Positions 48,093-60,700 of a DNA stretch of 64,000 nt are shown here, piece by piece. Positions within the stretch are counted from its first letter, which is position 1. The number at the start of each line of letters is the position of its first letter. The DNA is from Agrostemma githago (lineage: Eukaryota > Streptophyta > Magnoliopsida > Caryophyllales > Caryophyllaceae), in NCBI GenBank assembly GCA_958450325.1, contig OY288242.1:71286562-71350561 (forward strand), written 5' to 3'. A program made the position numbers and the translations under genes. The notes beneath the pieces are model-generated. The model ran no database searches, had not been told where the DNA came from, and worked only from the letters and a program-made list of their open reading frames with translations.

Positions 48093-51000
48093 TCATGCCT
48101 TACGGTTCACTGAGGTCTTTCGTTCCACGAGTCTGCCCAGCTTACGTTTGTCATCGATTTTGCTCCATATGCTCGGCGCGTTTGCTATGAAAGCGTGAAT
48201 TTTCGGCAACACGTCCTCGCGAGCTTCATTCATGTCAGCAAGTACGAGACTTGCTGCCACCTCGAACGACAAGTAACGCCTCCCGACCTTTGACCCAATA
48301 TCAGTCTGGGTGCACGGCGCACCGTCGTACAGGCACATGTGCATCAAGCAGAAAATGCCGGACTCCGGATCGTTCTTTCGGGCGCTCTGCCATTCCAATT
48401 TTACTTGGCGATGCTCAAAATTCACCAGGTGACTGCCCTTAATCAGCCATTTCTCGTCCATGTAGACCCTCAATGCTTGCATCTGTTGCAGTATTAGGTA
48501 ATAGTAAACATCAGCACTCAAGCAGTAGAATATTTTTGATGTGGTGAAATAAAGCATATGCGTGCAACTTACTATCTCGCTGAACACCCGGAACATATGT
48601 GACCCTGGGGCGTGTGTCTGGTGATCGAGGATATCAACTGTTCTTTCTCTAAAGTTGACGCACACGCACGCGTAGTGCCCCATAGTATGCACCGGGAAAA
48701 ACAACAGTTCGGAGTTCAAGTCGAATGTCCCGGCGCAGTCTTGTATGAATCTGTCCCACGCTTCGTACAGACCGTCAGTGTCTTCGTCCGCAGGGGTACT
48801 TGAGTCGGGTCGTTCCAGTATACGGGTCAGTGAGTCCTAACGGATGGCGAATATTAGTTGTCATCAGTGACAAGATGCGAGAATGGAATATATCATGTGC
48901 GTGGCTGCACATCGCAAAGTGTGTGATTGTACAGACTAAAGTGTGTGATTGTACAGACTAAGCCGCGTGACTTTGCAGCGTGCAGAGTGTGACTATACAT
49001 GACAGTGTGATTGCCAATTCTAGGATGTCTGACTATATCATGTGCGTGGCTGTACAACTTATATCACGTGATTGTGCACCTCAACAAGAGTGACTCTGCA
49101 AAGTGATGTCTGACTATTAATGTGAATGGGGGTCATTTGTACTATTTAATGCTTGACTATGCAACTTATAGCACGTGATTGTACAGACTAAGCTGCGTGA
49201 CTTTGCAGCGTGCAGAGTGTGACTATACATGACAGTGTGATTGTGCACCTCAACAAGAGTGATTGTACACATCAATATGTGTGACTGTGCAACGTATATC
49301 ACGAGATTGTACACACCTCAACACACATCAATAGCATGTAATTGTACACATCAACCTGTGTGACTGTGCTAGTGAACTTTGTGATTATTTCTAACTATTA
49401 CACGGACTTTACATCTTTTCAGTTAATGTGATTGTGGATCATTTGTACTATTTAATGTGATAGGTAGGAGGTTATGGGGGCATACCATGTGTTGAATTCC
49501 GAACCACGCCATCGTTGGGTCAGTGGGGGAGGATAACCCACGCCGGTTGTCGTCTGATTCGCACCAGTTCATTAGGTGCGACCAACACTCCAGCACAGCG
49601 GCGCTCATGCCACCGACGGAGAAGAGCATTTGGATGTCACGCCTCTCCAGCTGCACACGAGGGCCGTAGGACCCAAATCGTTCACTGCGGATTTGTTGAC
49701 ACCGGTTAGTAGGTGTAATATGAAACACGCATCAGGAACGAAAGACGGTTACTTACTTTTCGTCGTACCCATTATCGTCGAGGAAGCAGTAGTCGGTGGT
49801 GTGTTTTCGCAGGCTGAGCATCCCACTCGTCAGCGGTCGGTGCAGGCGAAACAAGACCAACATGACAATGGCGTCCGGGTCAGGTTCATCTTGGTTCAAG
49901 GAGCAACCCAACCCATCTCCACAGCCCCGTATTCGAGACTTAATCGCCGACTGTCTTTTTTCTGGGACTGATCTGGGGGTGGGTCCAAGTGTTTTCAGTG
50001 ATTTGCTCTGACGCTTCTTGGTGGTTGCCTTCACAGGAGTGGTTTCAAACGTACGGGCAGATTCCAACGATTCCTTGTATGTTCCGAATGCAGCCACTTT
50101 CTGCAAAACAGCGTTCCTCATCTTGTTCGCGTCGCTCAGTATAAGGGTCGCCGTGATCTCCGCCCTGCACATATTCATGGCTGCCATTGTCCCCAAGGAG
50201 CAGTTGAACGGGCACCCGTTGTACAGCATCATGTGCATCATCAGGTACACTCCACAGTCATTGGCGGAGTACCCCACTCCCTGCCATGATAAGGGAACGT
50301 TTGCCAATTTAAACGCACGGACCTTCTCGCCTTTCTCCACCCCTCGTTGCACCATGAACTCCCCCATCTTATCAGCCTGCAAAACAAGTTCAAACAGGAT
50401 CAGTTGTTGAACACATTTGCGGTCACATAATTGATTCAATATTAAATTAATAGGGCCTGACCGCTGTCCGAGCAATGTCATAGTAAGGCAACTTTGTAAA
50501 ATCTTTATCGTACAACTGGTTGTCGAGGTACTCTATTTGCTCAGAATTGAAGTTGATGTAGGCGTAACTGTAGTGACCCTCGTCACCCGTCAAGATTGGG
50601 ACGAACACCTACAAACAATGCGTCAGGATTATGGGCTGATAACAACTACGAATAGACAGTATGTCCAGGATAATACCATGTCCGAGTCCAAAGCTAAGTC
50701 GGAGAAACTATTTTGTATCCACTCGCCCCACACGTAAAATATTTCTTCGTCATATTTATTGCCCTTGCCTCCTTCCTTCCACAATGCCAACACTGGGGCC
50801 TGCTCACATGCATTGATGGTAATATATGTAGTCAGTGTGTGTTTGACATGAGTGTGACTGTACAACGTAAAATGTGTGACTATACAGCTTGTAGCGTGTG
50901 ACTGTGTAGTTTATAGTGGTGACTGGACAACACAATGTGTGTGACTATACAGGTAACAGTGTGTGACTATCCAGCCAATTGTCTGCGATTATACACCTAA

Positions 51001-52890
51001 TTTGGGGGTTGAACATACCGTATGTCCAAGAGAGAAGTAACATCTACTGGTTACTCTTGATGCTTTTTTGTCGTGCACCAGCTGGTTCAGCAGCCTACAC
51101 CAGCAGTCAATGACGTTATTCATCACCTCCTGGCCAGGCTCGAGCGTCTGCATGTCGGCCCTCGCGATACAGTCGTAAGCTGTGAACTCGACCAGCATTT
51201 CGCTGTAGAACAAACGAAGTCCCGATTAGCACATGCATTTTTAAAAACAACATGAGTAGGACAATAAGTACGTACCCTGACGGACGTGGCGTTGCCCGGT
51301 CGAACACGTAGTCGATTACATCTTTCCGTACGATGAGGATATCCCAAAAGATGACGATATTGGAGCACATGAATCCAGAGATTACAAGCTGCCCCCTCAA
51401 TACTCTTCCACAGTCCAACATGCAGCCCAAATTGTCCGGAATCGTGTCCATGCACTCAAATGCCACGTCGGAGTGGAAGATGTACCGATGATGTTTAGCC
51501 TCCGGGTGCGTCCTGGTCACTGAACCATCGCCTTTCTGCTGAGTATCGGTCGTGACGATTTCTGCCGGCGTGGGCGTGGTGGCAACAGCGTCCGCTACAG
51601 CCCAGCCTGCTTTGTGCAGTTCCCTCTCAAGACTAGAACTGACTGTCGCATCGGGCGGAGCCGGCGTTACATCTAAAGCCGACCGTGCGTCAGTTGTCCC
51701 CCACCCTGCTTGCCGTAGAGCCACCACTACGGTCGGGCTCATGCCGACCGAACCCTGCACATCGGAGTCTTAGTTGATTTCTACAGCGGTATCATTCTCT
51801 TCAACTTCCGCCTCACAGAAACCTGGTGTCACGATGCCACCATCAAAAGTGCCCTCATCATCGTAACCCTCTGTTCCATCACCATCTCCCACGTAGAAAC
51901 CTGATTTCTCAATATCTTCATCCGTGTATTCAGAATCACGCAAGTCTTGCATAATTTGGCGTACCAGACCGCAGGCTTCAGCATCGCGCTGCTCCTCGCC
52001 CTCAACGACGGGGGCGTTCTGGGTAGTCTGCTTCAATTGGCCGGCCAACGAAACAACTTCATCGATATATCGGAGGACAGATGGATCTTCCCAGAATTGT
52101 TGGGAGGACGGGTCCTGACTTGGAACTGCATTGTTCCTCGTCGATATTTCTCTTACTTTGGAGGCAGTCTGCTCACAGAAACCGCAAAAGGCTAGCGCAC
52201 ACATTCGGAATTCCATGAAAAAACGCCGGTCGTCCTATAATTCAGTTGAAGTCAAATCATTAGTGCGAAGCTCAGTGGTGTTGAGGCTGGCAGTGTGACT
52301 ATGACTAAGCATCTAAGTGTGTGACTGTAAAGAATAAAATGTGTGACTATACAGTTTATAGCGTGTGACTGTGCAGGTTATAGTACTGACTGGATAGCAT
52401 AATGCGTGTGTCTATACAAGTAATAGTGTGTGACTATACAGCTAATAGTATGTGACTATACATCAGGATGAGTGTGATCATAACAACCGTGACTACTGAA
52501 TCTCAACTGTATTATAAACACAGTTTTATGAATCGTATATGCTTTTAAAACATAGGTAAGGCTTTCAGATTAAATCGTTTCACGAACAATTAATTGATGA
52601 TCTATAGAGTGGCTGGGAGATCACTTACGTCAACCGCGTTGTCTTCCGATTGATCGCCTCTCTCCACCACTGTCGTTATTCTTTTGGGACTAGAGTGCTG
52701 GTTGTCAGAGGGCATCGTTATAGCGGGGGTGCACTCGCTGCCTGTTTTTTCCCACATGTACGTGGGTACGACACCTTCGAACGCAGCTGATTTCCCAGGG
52801 ATCCCGTCTCCAGTTCCCCAGCAAGACGATCGCTTATTCTCCGTGCATCCCAATGTGCAATAAATGGTAAACCACAACAATGAGCATCGA
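48093..52890 (-). pseudogene. Double Ulp1-like (C48) protease protein of MULE-2, broken
   Basis: Exons: about 52890-52629, 52234-51276, 51202-51019, 50799-50677, 50608-50462, 50376-49757, 49684-49486, 48836-48573 and 48482-48093. Order and splice phases follow MULE-1. Domain 1: GHYSYAYINF, EYLDNQLY, SWQG, NDCGVY (Cys codon 50256-50254). Domain 2: GHYACVCVNF, DILDHQT, EWQS, ESGIF (Ser codon 48362-48360), so His, Asp and Gln remain and only Cys is replaced. The helper region (GCMLDCG, RKDVIDYVF, EPGQ...VIDCWCRLLN) precedes domain 1 and recurs weakly before domain 2. Breaks: a frameshift near 52758 and TAA at 51772-51770. The N-terminal mobile-domain-like part of MULE-1 is missing here; similarity starts near HWDARRISDRL. 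Confidence 0.85.
48837..49485. repeat. MULE-2 intron packed with GTGTGACTnTACAAC motif
   Basis: Within this intron of the Ulp gene, GTGTGATTGTACAGACTAA and GTGTGACTATACATGACAG-type units recur, some nearly identical (48920/48940; 48970/49208). The same motif fills other MULE-2 introns and spacers (44220-44400, 45490-45740, 46760-47000, 50850-51000, 52290-52480), in plus orientation. Confidence 0.85.
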
Positions 52891-53724
52891 TCCACACCAA
52901 AAACCAATCCCAATCACACATGCGAATAGAGAGAAGGTCACCGCTCACGACAAAGAAAATACGAAACAAAAGACGGAAAGAGAAGGAAGACCCGTTCCTA
53001 AAACACCTGAAAGGAACGACTAAATTGACCGACGGACAACGACTACCAGCAACGGACCCATACGAGAGCCACTCCCCACCCAAGACCAAAAACGACCCAT
53101 AAACAAACCAATCCCAGTCAGTCTTACATAGGGCTACGATGGGGGAAGGGGGCGAGGGGAGGGGGGAACACCTAGCCAGCCATGCAAGACAACACTGGGA
53201 CAAAACCAGAAAAAAGACCGACAACTCAACAACAAACTAGAGATGGGGGAAGGGGGCGAGGGGAGGGGGGAAATATCTCTAGAAATTGAAGAGAAGATCA
53301 CAAAGACAGAGCTACTTAGATCATAATTAGCGAGGAAGGGTCTGCTGCAAAACAAACAACAAACCACAAAGAGCCCAACAAAGGAGCAGACCACAGGCCC
53401 ACCCCATGGACGACCGGACAAAGGCCGAAGAGATCGACCGATGGGAGAGGAGAGGAAGAACGACGAACGTCCGGGAGAGGGAGGCGCAGCACGATCGGAA
53501 GAAAAAGTCGGCGACCGAAGGCGAGCGGGCACGACGAATCTCAGACCGACAAGACACCAAAACAAAGGACGAGGAGGTGACGGACCCAATGTGCATAAAC
53601 ATAAGGAAAATTGTGGCTGAAAAACCCCATCTCCGACAAGAATGGAAGATAGGAAGGTAGATGGTGGTGGCGGCTGTAATGGTAGCCAATTAGGATTTTG
53701 GTTTTGGGGGGTTTTTTAGAGAGG
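52891..53724. other. GC-rich region right of the MULE-2 Ulp remnant
   Basis: This sequence has no counterpart in MULE-1 and is compositionally different (purine-rich on plus). It contains two G-rich tracts (53141-53166, 53245-53270). A short piece (GACTGGGATTGGTTTGT, minus strand near 53080) resembles GATTGGGATTGGTTTTT near 52905, suggesting local duplication. Open frames exist on minus (52718-53224, 53134-53689) but look like low-complexity Pro/Ser/Phe translation, not a known protein. Confidence 0.45.
53141..53270 (+). repeat. Direct repeat of a four-run G-quadruplex motif
   Basis: The tract GGGGG-AA-GGGGG-CGA-GGGG-A-GGGGGG is present at 53141-53166 and again at 53245-53270, identical and 104 bp apart. 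Each has four runs of at least four Gs with short loops, the standard G-quadruplex pattern. Confidence 0.85.
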
Positions 53725-53960
53725 AGGAGATAAGTTTTTAGTGAGAGAGGTGGTTGAATAAAGTTAAGGGTATATTAGTCACTAAAAAGTTAATTCCACT
53801 TGGACAATCAGGAATTAACAAAAAATGAAGAACGGAATGAAATTTGGTGGTGATCCGGATATATATGGTAACGTGGAGGTGGTAATTCGTAAAACATACA
53901 ATATATGGTGGTAATTTGTAAAATACGCCAAATATATGGTGGTATTTTGTAAATTTTCTT
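53725..53960 (-). repeat. Terminal-repeat-like block, inverted partner of 4921-5150
   Basis: Read on minus from 53960 it aligns with 4921 onward (AATTACCACCAT, TCACCACCAAATTTCATTCC, ACCCTTAACTTTATTCAA). Within it, a TGGTGGTA-TTTGTAAA unit recurs two or three times at its outer end. It could be the right end of an element that begins further left, or a solo copy of the same family. Confidence 0.65.
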
Positions 53961-54775
53961 AAATAATACGGAATACTTCGTAACTCAAAAGTTTAAACCC
54001 ATACTAACTACACGTACTCTAGACTTGCTCTCTCTTCATATGCTACGACTTGGTAAGAATTTGTGAAATTTGACTCAGGTGCTCTATACGACTACCTTAC
54101 TTATAGTCGTATATAGTTTGTTGAAACACAACACAATGAATATAGATGACTGATTAGAATGGAGGCAACTGTGGATCTTCTTCTCAAGGAATTAGCCCCC
54201 TATGTACTCTCAACTCAAACAGTTTGACAATACATACAGTATTATATACTCGATGAGACTCAGGAGTCAGGCCCAGCCTTTATATGAATGAAGATCCATC
54301 TGTGATATATGCCTCCCCTCCTCTCCTCTCTTGTTGGCTCAATAAATATGAGTTGCAGGTACCAATAATATGGACCTACTTGACACGTTAGTACAAAGTT
54401 GCTGCAACTCTCTTATTCTTGATCAGCACCGACTGCTGAGATTCTGAGACCTTCCAAGCTGCCAACCAAACGCCAGCCAGCCAGCCAGCGAGGCTTCGCT
54501 GACACTGACCTCATCTTCTTCCACTTTGATTCAATGTTTCTGTGGTGCTGAAACAGAGAGATGACTCACATAACCGGCTGTTACAGTTCACCATCTTCAA
54601 ATATGAGCACCTGCCCCAGTGAACCTGTATCTTCAAAGGGACTACAATTACGGGGCAACAAGTCCCATTGAACCGCCGAGTTCAGCTCAGCTCCCCTCCC
54701 CTAGAAAGATACCCGTCGGTTTTTCGTTGCAGACAAGTCCAATGTCCCCAGCTTGAGACACTCTCTTTCCAATGC
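53961..54775. other. SMG1 3' flank and probable 3' UTR
   Basis: Region between the TIR-like block and the SMG1 stop codon. The part nearest the gene should be its 3' UTR on the minus strand. I assign no poly(A) signal. It contains a short CCAGCCAGCCAGC run near 54475. No other gene seen. Confidence 0.5.
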
Positions 54776-57700
54776 TCAAATCCAGGGTGTCCAGCCTTCA
54801 TACATGTTGCACAGGTTATCAACACTCGTAGCTTGCTTCAACAGATACTCTACCTGCTCTTCAATACTCCATTCTCTGCATAAAAGCACACATGGGATTG
54901 TCACCTACTCGTTTTCCATTGAAATACCTTTCCTACGCAATCAACCAAACAAATACAGGTACCTGTTTTCAGAAATATCACGGCCATCTAGTTTCGTCTC
55001 TATCTGCCTTAAAACAGACATTGCAAAACCATTCTTTCCTGCAATCAGTTAAAAATACCCTGAGTACGATAACGATACAGTAAGGTACAAACTACCCAAT
55101 AGACCATATAGCTACCCTCATTGAACATCCTGCTACAACCAATGTCAAAACAGGTCCTCCGGACCAAGAGGAAAGTCTATCGGAATATTGTTAAAAAAAG
55201 TATGTGTATTTGGCTCAAATTAATTCGTAGACCAAGGTTTCACCCCCACCCCCCATGTCTAAACCTAATCTTCCGGTCTAATTTCAGCGAAATTGGAGCT
55301 AGGTTGCACGGACACGGACACAGAGACGTATCGGACACGGGACACAACGCTCGAAAATTTATAGGACACGGACACGGCAGAAAAAAAAAATCAATACATA
55401 TTTAAACAAAGAGAAGTTGAAAATTTTTATACCTAAAATATAGGTTTGATTACTTGAACTATTGCAATTATCGTAAAATAACAAAACAAAAATTAAAGTC
55501 TTATAAACTCAAAGTTAAAATCAAATCTTAAAAATACTCAAACAGCTATACTACTGTAATATAATAATTAATTAATTATTTAGTCTTAAGTTAAATGTTT
55601 ATAGTATCAAGTAACCGCTATAAACATATAATATTGTCGATTTATTAAAGTCCAAAATTTCATGTCTGACACGTCTCTAAATAAATTAAAAAACCGGACA
55701 CGGTTTTCCAGTTGTCCGACACAAGTGTCCAACACGACACGATCGTTTGGAGGAGTGTCCGTGCAACATAGAATTGGAGCAGTCAACATTAGATAAACAT
55801 CAAAACAAGCAAACACAATTGAAATCATTAATTTCATTCTTACCTCTAGGTACTCGAGCAATCTCTTTCTTAAGTCGCATACCAGCTTCACTCTCATTGA
55901 CATGACTCTCAATGACAGCTCCTATTCTCCTTGATGAAGTAGTTTCCTCTTTAACTTTAAGGTCTACCTCCAAGTTCTCTTCCCCAAGTATCTCCTGAAG
56001 CTCATCACTTGACGATTTACTTACTGAGTAAACCCCACCTGAAGGGACATCCGGCTGAGCAACGGAAATGGTGTCATCGCCACCATCCTTGTCCTCCATC
56101 TCATTGTGATGGTCAGTTTCAGAGCATTCAAGTTGTTCATTATGAAATCCATCATCCTTATCATTGGAATGAAAGGAGAGATTCTCCAGATCTTTTTGAA
56201 AACTCAAGCCACTTGAGGAACATGTTTCATCTGAAGTACTGCCCAAACCGGAGCTGCTACTGTATAAACTAGCAGGAGGAGAAATCCACTCTTTATCTTC
56301 AGTTGGGGATGAAGTGACACTGACCTCAGTGGCATGCATCTCTTCATCAAAGTCGCTCGAAATACCTCTTCTCACGTCATCAAAGTCAGCAGCACTGTTC
56401 ACCAGGTCTTCCGTTGACAGTGTAATGTGTTGTGATCTGGCCTCAATGCTCCCATCTATACCTCCAACGGCCTACAAATGAAGCAGAATGTGATACCCAC
56501 TTGGAATACAGAACAATACTCCATTATAAAAAGCGTACTAAATAGGCATTACCTTGTGCAAATTACCAGCGTGAAGACTTGCTGTTTGAGCAAGCTTGGT
56601 CAGCAAAGAATGCAGTTCCTTCGCAGAAGACACCAAAAATGGTACAAGAGGTTGAAAGGCCATGAATGCTTCCTTAGTTCTTGGAAAATACGATTGATAT
56701 ATGGCTTGCCCATGGACTGGGGATATCCCCATCTTATTTTCTTTTTCCTTGGCCATAGCATCAGTCATAGCAGTTACATCCTTGGACAATACTGACTCAA
56801 GAGGGAAAATGATTTCGCTGGCCTGTTTATGACTTGATATATCAGTTAAAAAAATATATAATGCACAAAACATTCTAATCATCCATTTAATACGTAGTAC
56901 GAGTAATATATTACTCCCTCCCCTTCTTAAAGATGTTCCAAGTTTCCCTTCTGGGACATTCAGTGAGATGTTCCACATTCCTTTTTGGTATAGGATTTGT
57001 GGTTCTCATTTTTTGTGACACCACATTATCTCTCACTCTCATTTTCCTTCACATATTTTCATTCTTATAATTTTCTCCCCCAAAAGCTAAGTGGAACGTC
57101 TTAAATAAGGGGAGGGAGTAACCTTTAGTCTTTACCACTGCCAGAAAGTGAAACTGGACAAGATAATATGAAAGGGGCCAATATATTGAGCAAGAACTTA
57201 AAACCGAACACGAATTAAAATAAAATAATATAATGATAATCCACAGAAAGCACCACCTTTGATAAAGACTCCATTAATGAATGATGCATTGCCGCAGCCT
57301 CCTTTCCCAAAATATGCACATCGTGGAGGCCATTGCTGATAGCTAACACCTTGAAAAGAATTAGACGAGCAATAAGAATGGAGTGAAAATTTGAAAGCAT
57401 CAAAGTGTTATTGGTGGTGATTTTACATCAGAATGCCAAGAGGGTAAATAATAAATTGGATCCTGACCAAATCACGCAAGAATCGCACTTTCCTTAAAAC
57501 TTAAAAGAGTATTTCAATTTTCAACCCTTATATTTGCCATGGGTATAACTGAGCCCGCCGCAGCAAGCGTGCTGATTTCAGGATCGTGTCTCTATTTGTC
57601 TGTGCTTCATATGGTGGATGCTACACTACGAGGCAAGACAACCAGGTAATTTTTTTATTCAGCAAGCCCTTGACCTCGTACCACGTTATATGAGCATGTT

Positions 57701-60700
57701 TCCCACACCTACGAGCCCATTCTAATGATCCTAGATTACTCTGGGGCCTCGAGTTTGGTTAATCCCAATCGCACTTCAATGAAACTAGTGTTTATGCAAA
57801 ACACCAACACAAAGTTCACAAAGATGAGTTTTATAACCTTTAAATTATTGCAGGGGCAAAAAAATAAAGAAAGAATAAAGCATGGCATGTGCCTAGCACT
57901 ATGGAAGCTTGAGCGTTATTGTGTGCTACACATCCATCTTCAAGTGCGCTGTTTAAATCAGCAGCAAGTCATTGCCATGATGATAAGTCGTTTTATAAGA
58001 TAAGTTGGTTTATAAGAAATTTTTCATGTGTTAATGCTATTGCTTTTCTTGACCTGTCTGAACACTTCCATCTACAGCAGCATAGCCATATGGAAAGCAG
58101 TCGTACCAAACACCTTGAAAGTATGAAAATACTAAAATAGTAATAAAAAAGAAACAGTTCCAAAATCAACCGCAACTCTACTCTGTAGTCAGTACTACTA
58201 GAAGCAAACTAAACAGCTTCACACAAGAGAACTCGACACATCTACAACACAAATAGGCCACAGTTCAATGCCTCAATAAATACTTTGGAAATGATGTGCA
58301 TACCTCTTCAAGCATCGAGCCACATTCTGAAGTCAAAGCAGTATGACCCCTAGCTACGTGGCTAAAAGCAGAAAGTGAAATGCTGACTTCACTTGCACAA
58401 TCTCTCATTTGAAGAAGAGTACTTTGCAAGTCCCCTAAACAAGTTCAGACATAACATAACTCATCTCAGTTCATACACTTCATAGCAAACAAAGATTGTA
58501 ACCAGAAATAATAGGAATAATTAGAATCTTGCGTTTTCTAATTTGTACATTTGTACCCATCAACTATTTTGTTTTCTAAGGTATTACAAAAAAACTTTGA
58601 CTGTCCATTATCTTAGCTACGAGTTCTGACAACGATAAATTGTTTTCTCAAACAGATAGTCTTTACGAGATCTTTGGTTTGGAAAAACAAAAATCAATGT
58701 TTTCTGAACTCATAGCCCCAACTTTGAAAAAACAAACTTTGACCGACTATAACTCCGCGTTGCGAAGAATTCGGTAAATTTCTTTTCAAATTCACGTTTT
58801 TTACGATAACTTTGGTTTCGAAAAAAATAATTCATTTTCTGAACTCATAGCCTAGAATTATGAATAATCAAAGATTTTTCTCACAAAAAAGAGGTCACCT
58901 TAGAAAACCAAATAGTTAGGGGATACACTCATGAATTAATAAGTACAACCTGAAGCAGAATTGGCCTTTTGAGAAGCTACTGAGAGCTCATTCGAGGCAG
59001 AATATAAACGGCCCGAGGCAGCTTCCAGGCTGCTCTGCACAAAGTCCCATTCCCGCTCGGCACCTAATTCAAACAATAAGTATGGTGGAGATCCCAAAAG
59101 TTGTAATTTCAGTCACAAAAATTTCCTCAAGAAAGTAACACAAAAATTGAAACACTCACGCGAGTAAGAAAGGAAAGTGACTTCCAGCCTCGTTAATGCA
59201 TTATAGTACACCTGCTGCCATGCCCTACCATCTCCAGTACTTGCTGGAAATATCTTACCGGATGGGCCAAGAGTCTTATCCCGTGACATTTCAAACTCCA
59301 ATATGGACAATGCAACTTTCATTATATCAGTAGCCTTGTCCTGAACATCTTGTAGTAATTGTCTTCGACGCTTCAAATGATCATGGAACTGGAGCGGAAT
59401 TCCAGAACTCTTGTAGGAGGCATTGCTAGTCATGCTGGAATTAGGGCCGCCACAAGCCCAATTCATAGCTCTTTCAAGCTGCCCTTCAGCTGTGGAAGAG
59501 GTCCTTTCAGAAGATTGCAGGCATTCAAGTGAACTAGCTATCTTAGAGACAGCAGATCGCAGACGTTCCAAAAACTTAGGTCTGGTCAAATTTAGAACAA
59601 GATGATACATCTCATCGTCATTTTCCAAAAATTTATGAGCTATGATTTTACTATCCTGGGAAGCCACCAAGGTTGAATCATGCATCCATTCCATTTGGAT
59701 AATCTCATGAGTAGTTTTCCTAATAGCCTCTTTCAGCTCAGTCACCTGCCTCTTCATGAGAGATGCAGCAGACCTTGCTGCTCTGACAGTTTCATGTGCA
59801 TTGCAGTACTCTTCAAGCATTACTTTGACTCTTTTCACAGCAGTAGAGTCCTTCAGATTATCATAACCAGGCTCTCTAAGTGCTTCAATAGGTTTCCTCA
59901 AATTTTCAGTCTCTTTGTTTAAGCAGTGAAAGAATGTTATACCAATACGCTCTTTAATGTATTGACTCATCACAACTTGAAGTTGGACCATTAGTTTTTT
60001 CTTGATGGCTTCAACAAGCTGATCCATTCCTAAATTCTGATCAACGCATGAAGTTACATCATGAATGGTCACATCAAGGACAAAATCCATCACCGAAACT
60101 TTCCAAGCAAAAAATTCCTGCCCGCCCAATAGTCCTTTAAATTTCCAGATGTATTCAGACATTTGGCATCCAGAACTGAGAAAATTTGAAAGACTAGGCA
60201 AGTTCTTTTGACAAGAAATAGCCCCATAAGAATCAAAAATAGCCATGTCCATACATTCTAGCTTAGAGAAAGGTCTTCCCAAGGTAGATAACAAAGCTTT
60301 GCTTTTAAAACCATGAACCACTCTCTCTTCCTCAGAAGCAAGCAGATCGAGAAAGCGCTGCTCTGAAGACATTAACTCATTTTTTATATCAACTTCTCTT
60401 TGAATCAGGGATGAGCTTCGTGTATCCTTTTGATTCCATGACAGATGAAGTTGATCTAGTTGTGCTCTACAAGCTTCCTCTTGTGAAGCAAGCTCTTCGG
60501 CCTCCTCCCATGAAAGGTGATCTCGTCCATTAATTGCAGCTTCCTCAAGCGCCAATTGCTGCTCAGTAATGAGACCAACCTTCAAAAAGTAGCACTTCTC
60601 CAGCTCTTCCAGAGAATCCCTCTCCATCTTAATCTCGACAAGCTGCTCCAATGCAGTTTCAACAGAACCCCGGATATTGGACAGAGCCCCAAATACATCA

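Larger units (their letters stand above)
41244..53700. mobile_element. MULE-2: second ULP-carrying MULE, inverted relative to MULE-1
   Basis: It carries the same gene pair as MULE-1, diverged and in mirror orientation: transposase on plus (41618-45085), Ulp on minus (52890-48093), converging. The left end (GGATCAAGGGAGTTTGGTGA, with GATGAATGGCTAAGATTAATC nearby) recalls the MULE-1 left end (GATCAAGTGAGTCC; inverted ATCTTAGCCATTGATC). I could not find the matching right end, so the right boundary is a guess; sequence from about 52890 on is unlike MULE-1. Between the genes are two copies of a 92-residue ORF. Non-coding parts carry GTGTGACTnTACAAC. Confidence 0.75.

Noticed and set aside
48837..49485. 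Regularly repeated GTGTGA-TGTACA units as a CRISPR-like array
   Set aside because: Repeats are short, degenerate and irregularly spaced in a plant transposon intron; no constant repeat/spacer pattern.
52718..53689. Minus-strand open frames in the GC-rich region as real proteins
   Set aside because: Except for the first part matching the Ulp gene (HWDARRIS...), the translation is repetitive Pro/Ser/Phe text from purine-rich DNA.
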